Assembly (NCBI GenBank): GCA_021464525.1
Contig: JADRCO010000605.1
Span: 1-29,865, forward strand
From: Rhizophagus sp. LPA8_4_AMF
Taxonomy: Eukaryota; Glomeromycota; Glomeromycetes; Glomerales; Glomeraceae
DNA length: 29,865 bases
Direction of reading: 5' to 3'
A model generated the notes under the pieces. It made no database searches. It was given only the letters and a program-made list of their open reading frames with translations, and was not told where the DNA came from. The position numbers and the translations under genes are program-made. Numbering within the stretch: the stretch's first letter is position 1; each line of letters opens with the position of its first letter. This document shows positions 1 through 9,013 of this stretch, in pieces.

Positions 1-60
1 AAAAAAAAAATTTGAATTTCCCGTAATTAGATGTAGATCGGCCAATCAACTATTTCGGCA

Positions 61-171
61 TTTTGGCATTTCAGCAGATTTACGTCTGTAATAATGCAAT
101 ACGGCATTACGTCAAAAAAAATCCTCTGCCAAAATTAATTACGGTGGATTTTTACAGACGTAATGCCAAAA
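61..171. repeat. Imperfect inverted repeat (possible DNA-transposon end)
   Basis: The segment 61-91 reads as the reverse complement of 152-171 except for about ten extra bases in the left arm. TTTTGGCATT (61-70) pairs with 162-171, and TTACGTCTGTAA (80-91) pairs with 152-163. Part of the motif (GGCATTACGTC) recurs directly at 103-113. The right arm overlaps the end of the broken minus-strand reading frame that follows, so this may be the terminal repeat of the element that carried that ORF. No matching distal end was found in the window. Confidence 0.45.
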
Positions 172-704
172 CCATAATTAATTCGCGGAGAAGTATACTT
201 TTACCAACTGCATTAATTACTTCTTGTGTTATAGATTCATTATCTATATCTACTCTTTCAAATTCATCTACATCTACTTGACTTCTAGTATTAATATCTA
301 CTATTGTTATTGGTATGAGTTGAGTCAATGTTTCATTTATATTTATACGTTCTTTAGATATTTCTCCTTCACATGGTAGGTGATGTTCTATGGCACATAG
401 ATGTCTATAAAAATCTCTTGAAATATTGCCATCATCTAATGTTCTGGTTATTGACTCAAATTTTTGTTTTTTCTTAGTTTTATCATTCTAATGCTCTGGC
501 TATTGACTCAAATTTTTGTTTTTTCTTAGTTTTATCATCATTCTCATAATTGATAGTAAAAGTATGTTTTTTATTAACAGAATAACATATACTTTCTAAT
601 ACTGGTACATCTTTCAAATTATATAGTTGTTTTGTTTTTTCATTGAATTTAGCTAATACTGTACATATTTTCCAATACTTGTAGCCCATTTCGTAAAAGT
701 GAAA
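152..704 (-). pseudogene. Broken ORF of a probable repeat-borne protein family
   Basis: Read on the minus strand, an open frame runs from about 704 (ATG at 689) to a stop at 483. It includes MGYKYWKICTVLAKF and ends KKKQKFESIARALE. A second frame then repeats KKKQKFESITRTLDDG and continues open to a stop at 152-154, through RDFYRHLCAIEHHLPC and acidic stretches. The two parts are one ancestral ORF split by a 52 bp tandem duplication (435-486 and 487-538), which is not a multiple of three. No catalytic motif is visible. From memory the wording resembles a family repeated many times in Rhizophagus, but this is unverified. Function unknown. Confidence 0.55.
435..538. repeat. 52 bp tandem duplication, two copies
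   Basis: Copies 435-486 and 487-538 differ at two positions (GTTCTGGTTA against GCTCTGGCTA). Both lie inside the minus-strand pseudogene and encode the same KKKQKFESI peptide in two different frames. Because 52 is not divisible by three, the duplication shifts the frame. Confidence 0.9.
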
Positions 705-856
705 TTTCTATATTGGTCAATTGGTTTTAATATATATACGTGTTATTTGCTTTTCTTTAATGTGTCTAATACTTTGAGATGAAGACCAAACAAATAAATT
801 CCTGATGTTTTTATTTTTTTTTGAAAATTACACTCCTAAATAAATTAAATTAATTT

Positions 857-1249
857 TTAATAAATAGAAAAAATAGAAAAACTAAAAAAAAAATAATTTA
901 ATGTACAAACTTTATGAAATAGATTTGTAACATCTGTAGCACTTTTAATTGAAGATACTATATGTTCAAAGCACTTTCCAAACCAAATTTGAAAAACTGG
1001 TTTATCATTAACGTAATTAATAAAACATTGAATAATATATCGATTGTTACTTCTACCTCATGTTGTTTCTACTATATAATTATCAGAAATCTGATATCTA
1101 TTAGGAGAAAGAGTGTATGTTAATAAAGATTTATTAGGATATATTCCTTCTTTTACGATTTTATATGAAAAGCTATATTCTGATTTTTTAAAATTAATAA
1201 TTAGATCAAAGGGATAATTATGAATTTCTTGTATATCAGATATTTGCAA
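857..1249 (-). pseudogene. Broken ORF with an in-frame TGA, unrecognised family
   Basis: A minus-strand frame opens with ATG at 1249 and includes YSFSYKIVKEGIYPN and YQISDNYIVETT. It meets TGA at 1060-1058, then continues in the same frame as GRSNNRYIIQCFINYVNDK, PVFQIWFGKCFEHIVSS and SATDVTNLFHKVC to a stop at 857-859. The stop sits where VETT-W-GRSNN would read well, so TGG to TGA is the likely lesion. The coherent hydrophobic and aromatic pattern on both sides argues for a real ancestral protein. The SATDVTNLF segment resembles a lineage-repeated Glomeromycotina family as I recall it; no function is assigned. Confidence 0.45.
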
Positions 1250-1489
1250 ATTAGAAATTAAGAAAAACCTTTAAACTGTGTAATTTATTTTACAAAGTTT
1301 TGTGCAAAAAAAAATTGTATTACAGTTGCAAATTAATCATCTAATTGAGATCATCACCAATCAAAACATTTTATGTAGTGTTACCATATATCAATTTAGT
1401 ATAACTGTCATTTAGAGTACATCCCAAAAATTGGGGTTAGAGTTAAGATTTGTGCATATGCCCTCATTGAAATATTATTGGCTTTTCAA
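1250..1489. other. AT-rich gap between element remnants
   Basis: No coherent reading frame, RNA gene or clear repeat is seen here. It separates the minus-strand broken ORF from the plus-strand LINE remnant. Confidence 0.4.
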
Positions 1490-4175
1490 TAGCATTCAAC
1501 TTTTGCTTATGAGTGGCATTTTGATATCTCTTTTGAAAGGATTGCAGTTTTCTTTATCTGCTTTATTTTAACTTCTGATTTTTATTTTTTTACACTAACT
1601 GTCTGCTCCTAAACATGTGATTCAGTTTTTTGTATCCTCTCATATTTGGTACCTATCTTCATTGTCTTCTTATGACTTAACCTTGCTTACGTGGCAGGAC
1701 CTTAAGTCTCTTCATTACATATCACGAACTGGTGTTATTCTGTTATAGTTTCAGTTTTTGGAATTCTCCTTACTTACCACCCCTTCTAGGCTTATTTCTC
1801 CTTTTTATGTAACTGATGGTCTTCCTGCTAGGATTTTGGTTGAATTTTCTGGCTTGGTCAGATATCTTACTTTAATTGCTTCTACTTTACGTGATGATGA
1901 TGAGTATTCCTAAACTTTTTTTCTGAGATGGGTTTTGGCTCATTATCCTTCAGGACAATTGTTAGCTGATCATACTTTTTATACTGCACATGTTGACTCT
2001 CATTCCGGTTATAATGTGATGGCTTCACATTGGATTCCCAATAATGGTTCTCTATCTTCTACTAATTTTATTCCATGTCCTGGTTGTTTTTTTCATATGA
2101 ACTCAATAGATCACATTTTGAATAATACTTCTATGATTCAGAATAATGCAAAGTTTTCTGCATGCTGATTTGGCACTCGTAATTTTAATATTGTTATTCT
2201 GAATCTTTTACCAAAATACTTATGTTCTAATTGGATTTCTTTTAAAATTTCTATATATTTAGGGGTCTTATTACATTATTTCTATTTTTCTATTTTTACA
2301 TTTTCTTTTTCTAATTCTGTGTCAATAGATGGTTGTTTTTTTGATATTGATACTTCTTGATTTCTTTTTGATAGTTTGCTTGATGCTGATACTATGAGTT
2401 CAGATCTTTTACCTATCCCTACATCTACCTCTGTAACTACTCTGCTATCTTCTGCTGAGTTACATATTCCTGCTGATGGTCTTTTAACGTTTATTTCTGC
2501 TGGTGCTATTCATCTTTGTCCTAGTCATAACAAGAAACTGTTAGTAGATAGATGGATTCAATTTGATTTTTCTTAGTACTCTTTATACATTTCCTGAGTT
2601 TTTAGCTCCTTCTATATTCCTTCTCCTGTAGCTAGTGAGCTGTTCGCAATTATTCAGCTCATTATATCTCTTCTATCTGACGTTTATTATGATATTTTCA
2701 CGTCAACCAAGCAATTTTCTGGTTTATATAACACCTTTCGCCAGCTATCTTCACTTTGTAAAACTCAATAGCTTCATCATATGCTATGGACTAAGCTTTT
2801 ACTGATTATTTCTTCTGGACGATATTATGTAACCTTCCAATCTTGTTCAGAGAAACACCTCCTATTATAAGATTCTCTTAATACTTATTTTGCTCTTCTA
2901 GTATCTTCTTTTGTCTTGCCTATTATAGCTCTACCAGATGCTACTTCAGTGGCTTTTATGTCAACCCTTCATCTTTTCCAGTGGTGTCTACACTTAGATC
3001 TGATTACCTACTTTAAGTCGTACCTACAAATGTGGGATTTTATGTCTTTAATGAGATTTTAACAGATGGAAGCTTTGCTTTCTGCTCTTTCTCATGTGAA
3101 CTGGGTCACTTCTTTTGTCTTATTGCATCATACTCTTCATCCTCGTTCATTGGTTGCACACTCCACCTCTTTCATGGTCTTTCAGTATAAACTTTGGTTT
3201 GATGCCTTACGCCCTTACCTTTAATTTCTATGCTATTACTACAATATTTGCACCTTTACCAGTCGTCTCTTCTCTGCTTCAATTGTTCTTCTAACATGGA
3301 AATATGGTCTCATCTATTGGTCTGTCATGACTCAGATGATATCACTTCTGTTAATTTTTTGGCCTTCTTTTGTGAAGCTCTTGGTCTTCTGATTGGCAAA
3401 CTGGCTCATAAATGTACTTCTACACCTAACTCTACTTACACTTTTGAATAAGCTTATGCTACTTTATGTGGCCTTCCTGATATTAGTTCGCCTCTCTTTC
3501 TTCCTCCACTTCTCAATTTACAGGTTTTTGGTTTACTTGTGACTTTATCCCTTCCTCTCTTTTGTCAACAATGACGAAGTTATCTAATCTTCCTTTGCTA
3601 AAGTTGCGTATCTATTTTGTCTGCCAGTTCTTAAGTTTTCAAAGATCTCTTATGGCTAATATATGGTCTCCGAGAAATGAAAAGAAAATTCTTTGGAACT
3701 CTTTACATGAGATTTCTTTTTCAAACTTGCATTTGTCTCACTTATCTTTCACAAATTCTGCTTCACAAGCTTTCTATTTTGCTTCTTTCCCACTTTTTTC
3801 TTCTAATAGTGACCCATCCAATTTCATCAGCTTCTGATATGAAGTCTTCTGGTCTTAGATGGCCTCGTACCTTTATAATCTGAAACTCTTCTTAGCTAAA
3901 ATTGATTTCAGATTTTCTGATGAGTTAAACAGTCCTCTTTCAGAGTGTATTTGGCTAACTATTAATTTAGAATAGATTTCTGGAACTGGATAGTTGATCC
4001 AAAATTTGGTCTTTAGATTTCAAGTTAGGATATACAAAATTGGTTTTCTAGATTAGTTTACTTTTCTATTGTTCAATTTTGTACGACTTTTTTATATTTT
4101 AGTTAGTTTATATATTTATTTGTATATGTAGTGCTCTTGTATGTTAATGATATAAAATTTAATAAAGTATACTGT
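1490..4175 (+). pseudogene. Decayed LINE (non-LTR retrotransposon) 3' half with RNase H and zinc knuckle
   Basis: From about 1800 to 3224 a single plus frame (codon starts divisible by 3) reads as protein through stops at 1911, 2166, 2358, 2574, 2595, 2769, 2868, 3060 and 3222. Recognisable parts in order are: LTWQDLKSLHYISRTG upstream (in a shifted frame); a linker with VMASHWIPNNGSL and FIPCPGC; an RNase H-like stretch with ADGLL, SPVASELFAI and a degraded TDS (now TST); and LHHMLWTKLLL. After a frameshift near 3222 comes a CX2CX4EXWXHLX2C knuckle (CFNCSSNMEIWSHLLVC). After another near 3550 comes the tail NIWSPRNEKKILWNSLHEIS. The reverse transcriptase core is absent. The 3' boundary, near AATAAAG at about 4160, is uncertain. 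The family and lineage attribution comes from pattern memory. Confidence 0.75.
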
Positions 4176-4188
4176 TTGCAACCTAGCA

Positions 4189-4575
4189 AGATGATCTTAC
4201 CACCATTTTATTCGTCTTGATGCTATGGGATGAATCTAATGATATAAAATACATCGAATCCAATTACTAGATCAATTTTCAAAATTAAAAATTATTAAAT
4301 AATTTTTGTGTAGTAACTCCTTCAATATTGATCATAGAGAGATGATCTTATTACCATTCAATTCGCCTTAATGAGATGAATCTAATGATACCAAAATCAT
4401 TGAAATCTGATCACTAGATCAATCTTTCTGATATTAAAAATTATTAAATAATTTTAGAGTAATATCTTCGTCAATATCAATCATAAAGAGATAATCTTAC
4501 TACCATTAGATTTGCCTTAATAGGACGAATCTAATGATATATAATTCATCAAAATCCGATCACTGGATTAGAAGT
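4189..4575. repeat. Three tandem copies of a ~150 bp AT-rich repeat
   Basis: Units start at 4189, 4340 and 4489, each opening with AGATNATCTTA. They share the blocks CGAATCTAATGATA and CACTGGAT (or ACTAGAT). Units 1 and 2 also share AAAATTATTAAATAATTTT. Unit spacing is 151 and 149 bp; the third copy is truncated near 4575. A diverged relative lies inside the MITE at about 12822-12900, so the sequence is dispersed as well as tandem. Confidence 0.85.
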
Positions 4576-4696
4576 TATTCTCAATTTTGTATTTTGTAAT
4601 TTTTAATTATGAAATTGTGAATTTATATGCATAAATCATTTTTAAAACTATCTGACCAGTTTTAAAATCAATCAATCACAAACTAATTTACTGATC
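4576..4696. other. AT-rich spacer
   Basis: AT-rich sequence between the tandem array and the flanked insert. No gene or motif is seen. Confidence 0.4.
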
Positions 4697-5157
4697 AAAA
4701 TAAATAACTTTTCTTGATGCTAAGTAATCGTGAGACTGTAATGGCCTTAAGTGAGACTTAGTTCAGTTCTGTTAGAATATTGGTATGGTAGGTTTCTAGA
4801 TGATTGCCATTACATCTGATGAAAGTCTTCCATAATTAATGACCTGCTAGGGTGATATATAAATTCGAACTAGTCATTATTTTTATAGTGGGTATAAGGA
4901 TGAGTAGGGATTATATCTAAGTCAGCTAGTATTCCGTTGAAGGGTGCAGACCATCCTAAAGTCGAACTACCATGACAGTATGGTGATGTTTAGTCAGGTT
5001 TAGTACTTTACAGTGCAAGCATGCTCATAAAAAATGGTGCCAATTGGTTGGTACCAATGACTCATGTGTATAACCTGTACTTACAGATTATCATAGATAT
5101 ACAAGACCTAAAGGCCTATCCTAAGAGAAAAATGAAACACTAAAATAAATAACTTTT
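4697..5157. mobile_element. 429 bp insert flanked by a 16 bp direct repeat (SINE-like)
   Basis: The 16-mer AAAATAAATAACTTTT occurs at 4697-4712 and again at 5142-5157. Between them (4713-5141) lies sequence of clearly higher GC content than its surroundings, ending in an A-rich stretch (GAGAAAAATGAAACACT). This is the layout of a target-primed retroposon with a target-site duplication. Near the 5' end, ATGCTAAGT is a partial match to a Pol III A box, and TTCGAAC at about 4865 is a weak B-box core. Their spacing of about 140 bp is too wide for a normal tRNA promoter, so a tRNA-derived SINE is only a possibility. No ORF. Confidence 0.5.
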
Positions 5158-5353
5158 TATCATTACAAATTAATTATGTAACTATATGTAATACTTTTTT
5201 AATATAAGATTTTTAGAAATTGGTATGATAGTGACTATATGCAAAATAGGATTATATAAGATAGATTTTATATGTAAAAATTTGGGACACTTAACTAAGG
5301 TGACTATATAGATAATTGTGAGGTGATTATATAGAGAGTTGACTGTAGTTATT

Positions 5354-6520
5354 CTATAAAGAATTACATATTGCATTTCTAATGATATTTCCTTTTGATA
5401 TTTCACTAATATTTATTTCATTATTTACACCAGTTTCTATATCATTATATTGCTCTTTTAGTGATAAAAAATTATATCTTTCTTTACAAATATTATATAA
5501 TATATAGCAAGCAGGTATAACATGTAATACTATTTCAAATAAAATTTCTAAATTATGAAAAAGACATTTCTATTTATCCTTTAATAAACCAAAAGCCTGT
5601 TCTACTTTGATTCTTGTTTAGAAATATTTAAGATTAAAATATGTTTGCTATTAAATTAATCCTCTATCAATATCTTTATAAGAAATTATTAACCAACTAA
5701 AATTTGAATATTTTCCATCATTCAAAATATATTAATTATTAAAAGAAAAATTACTTTGATTATTAAATTTATTATAAAGATTAGAATTTATTAAAACTCT
5801 ACTATCATATGTAGAACCTGACCAACCAACATATATATCCAAAAATTTTTTCTTGTGATCAACTACTGCTTGTAGTACAATTGAATAGAAACCTTTTCTA
5901 TTAAAATAATCAACAGGAAATAAATGTGGCGCCTTAATTGGTATATGACTACCATCAATAGCACCAATTACATTAGGAATTCTTCCAATCATTTTAAATC
6001 CATTTGTAATTTCATTAATTTCTATTGCTGTATTTGGAAACTTAATTTTTTCTGCTAAAAATTTTACAATTATTACGTGAATAAAATCTCTTAATGCGTA
6101 ACTAAAGGTTGATTCACCCATTCCAAACCTGTCACCTATAGATCTAAAACATTCTCCAGTCGCAAGAAACCATAATGATGCCCCAATTTTTTGTTCCCAT
6201 GTGAGTCCAACCATATTAGATCCTGTAATTTCTCGTCTTAAAAGTGGAATTATTTCACAACATAACCATTCAAATGTAGACTTAGTTAATCTAAAATGTC
6301 TTTTAAATTCAAAATCCTGCATATTTAAACATATTTCATTAAACCAATACTGAGAAATTGTCCTATTCAATTTTCTTAAATTGATACGTTCATTAATTTC
6401 TATCCTATTAAGTTGTTGTAAATACAACAAACTTATAGGTAAAATATTAGAATTTTCCTCTTTTTATTTAATATGATAAGAAGTATTTAAAGATTTTTCA
6501 AGTTCATTATATTTAATATG
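5354..6520 (-). pseudogene. HARBI1/PIF-Harbinger DDE transposase pseudogene
   Basis: Read on the minus strand in one frame, this is a HARBI1-like nuclease. A helix-turn-helix region (GLTWEQKIGASLWFLATGE, then SIGDRFGMGESTFS) is followed by the first catalytic Asp in VIGAIDGSHIPIKAP, the conserved GWSGSTYDSRVL, the second Asp in ILNDGKYSNFSWL, and the Glu in RIKVEQAFGLLKDK. A C-terminal HVIPACYILYNIC ends at a stop at 5354. The DDE residues survive, but in-frame stops occur at 6466, 5734, 5653, 5650, 5620 and 5572 with no frameshift, so the gene is dead. Nonsense at DK-stop-K fits loss of a Trp (TGG to TAG). Harbinger elements also encode a Myb-like partner; none is seen. No terminal inverted repeats were identified. 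Confidence 0.85.
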
Positions 6521-7569
6521 TATAATTATTATTAAAATAATTATTAAAGTTTCAGTTTTATTACTTATTACTAAAAAGAATTTATATTTTATTTGTTAAA
6601 AAAAATTAAATGTTGTAATGGTAAATCTTAATTTTGATGTAATATGTGAATCAAGATTAAACTGTTAATCCTAATCTCAAGGTAATTCCAATCCTAATCT
6701 CAATCCTAATCTCAATCATGGGGTTTGTGAAGATGTCCAATAATAATTAAAATATTATTGAATTTTATGAAATTAAAAAAAAAGATTCTGAACAATTTAT
6801 ATGTAAATCACATTTGAAGTTTACTTATTAATCATATAAAATTTTCAAAAAATTACTTATTTTAAAGGTATTTTTAAAATTTTAAACTATATCTCCTTTT
6901 TTAGTAATTCAAATTTAATAACATTTATGCTATTGAATTCATCTTAATTTAATAATACTAATTTTGGTTTTCTAATTTTAATATTTACTAAAATACTATA
7001 TAAAGTGATTTTTATTTGATATAAATAAAAACATTCAGAATTTTAAAAAGAAATTTACAAATAATTTACATATTTATAATAAAAATGAAAAATGAAAAAA
7101 AAAGTTTTGAATATTAAATACAATAAATGATTTAACTTTTATACTAAAAGAATTTAAGTAGTTTTTAAATAAAGATACTCATATAAGAAAAAATCACTGG
7201 TAATTATTTTGCAATAGATTTTTTATTTAATCTAAAAGTATAATATTATAAATAAAAAAAAAGTATATATGTATAGCTTTTCAATTATTTATTTATTAAA
7301 TGATAATATAAAATATTATTTTAAATTTTCTTAGTAAACCAATTAAGCTTGATACTTTAATATATAAAATTTTCAGAATTTTTTATTAAAATTTTTTTTT
7401 ATCTAATTTTGATTGTTATACTAATTAAATTAAATTAAATTTCATATTATTACAAATAAAAGTATACTTTTAAAAACAGTAATATTTAATTTATATTATA
7501 TAATAAAATAAGTTGCACAAATAAAATTTTTTCATTAGCAAAAAATTTTTTCTAACAATATTGCTTATA
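6521..7569. other. AT-rich intergenic stretch with a short telomere-like repeat
   Basis: About 1 kb of very AT-rich DNA without a convincing ORF. The only structure noted is at 6665-6720. Read on the minus strand it alternates TTAGGA and TTGAGA hexamers, giving a 12 bp period of about 2.5 copies plus a separate TTGAGATTAGGATTAA at 6664-6680. The remainder is homopolymer-rich A/T. Confidence 0.5.
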
Positions 7570-8707
7570 TTACAATGTAGTTTCAGGTTTTCTAAATTGA
7601 ATTTTTCCTTCAATAATATTTTCATATGATAAATTATCTAATCTTTGCAATTCATGTCTAACATGTTTAACCAAACAAGCCATATTATGAGCCGAACCCT
7701 CCGTAACTAAAATATTCCTTGTGAAAAAAAAAATAAATAATTCTTTAACAAAATTTCAAAGAAAAAATTTTACTTTCAGCTTACATACCTCCATAAAGCA
7801 GCGGCTAATACAGGATCATCTTTACACATTCCTTCATCATATGCCATTACACCACCATGAAACTGGTTAAGCAGATCCTTAACGTAATGTCTGATAATAC
7901 TATTTGAAGTGATCTTCGTTAAGAAAAAGTACTTTAATTAATGAAATAATGGTAAAAAAAGTCTTTTTTAAAAAAAATAACATACACCATAATCCTCTCT
8001 CATTCTCCATTCAGCATCTTCAAATAAATGATTTACTAGTTGTTGCATAAATATTTTTCCTTCATTTTCAATTCTAAACCTAACCATCAACATCCAAATA
8101 TGTAATAAAGTTACGGAAAACCAAGTTTGAAAACTATCAGGTAATCCACAAGCTAATTAAAAAAACTTTTTAAATAATGCATATATTTAAGAAAATAAAT
8201 TCCGAATGTCTCTGAAAAGTTCACTTACCACCAATATAAAATTCTTTATTATCATCATAATGTTTTGAACACATTTGGTATAATTCTCTTGTAATTCTTA
8301 TAGCTTGTACTGGTAAATCATAATATCCAAATGCCTTAGCTAAACGTACAAGTAAATTATGTATAAAGGGTGGAAATTTTCTTTTTTGCATTGGTTTTGG
8401 AGTTTGAAATCCATCTAACCAATATCCTTCTAATTTATTTTTTCTTTTATTATTTGAATTTTCATTATTTACTTGTGAATAACTAATATAATGAGTCTTT
8501 TAAAAAATAAAGTCGTTAATAAGGGTAAAATTTTTAATATTTAAAAATTATGTATCATAAGTTTCGTATTATAGCATTATTTACCCGCAACATATACCTA
8601 TTTTGCAATATTAATGGAAGTACTCTTTCATTTCTTCTATTCAATAATGTGAATGAAGAAATACAACAACATTTTGATAGTTCTCGTAATCTAAAAGGTG
8701 TAGACAT
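7570..8707 (-). CDS. CBP3: Ubiquinol-cytochrome c chaperone (Cbp3/UQCC1)
   Basis: Five exons join in frame to 267 residues: 8707-8598, 8482-8229, 8152-7986, 7913-7789, 7717-7570. The family assembles cytochrome bc1 by binding the cytochrome b mRNA exit site and nascent protein in mitochondria. Exon 1 encodes a presequence-like N terminus (MSTPFRLRELSKCCCISS, Arg-rich) with an upstream in-frame stop, which supports this ATG. The conserved core is visible: PFIHNLLVRLAKAFGYYDLP, LPDSFQTWFSVTLLHIWMLM, LFEDAEWRMREDYG, GGVMAYDEGMC and DDPVLAAALWRN. Most introns use strong donors (GTATGT, GTAAGT, GTATAT) and are 71-115 bp. The gene is divergent from UTP18 across 306 bp. Exon 1 is the least certain part, since it is placed by phase and presequence character rather than by a conserved motif. 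Confidence 0.9.
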
Positions 8708-9013
8708 GCTGATTACAGCGGCCTATCCTTATATTGAAGTGATTATACCAAACAACTCGAGTACTAAATTTCAACAAATTGGGAAAATTTTTTTTGATAA
8801 TCTTAGGTCTCAACAAGGCAACCAATAATAAATCTGAATCATCATATTCTAGTAAAGATGGTAAATAACACCTGCTGACCTGCATCAGAATCAGACAGAG
8901 CTGACATTACTTAATATAGAAATTCGCTGCGCCGATAGTTTATAATTCTGCCCAAAATTGCAGATTTTTCTCGGGTGTTGCCCTTGATTCTAATTTTTTT
9001 TTTGCCGTTCAAA
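8708..9013. promoter_or_regulatory. Shared upstream region between CBP3 and UTP18
   Basis: 306 bp between two divergent start codons, so it must carry both promoters and both 5' leaders. It is less AT-rich than the intergenic deserts and has no other gene. No specific factor site could be assigned. Confidence 0.5.

Noticed and set aside
4713-5141. Functional tRNA gene or tRNA-derived promoter
   Set aside because: The A-box-like and B-box-like motifs are weak and too far apart, and no cloverleaf was found.
8550-8828. Plus-strand ORF of 92 codons
   Set aside because: It is antisense to the CBP3 first exon and its upstream leader, which has a better presequence-like reading and fits exon phase; no family pattern in the plus reading.
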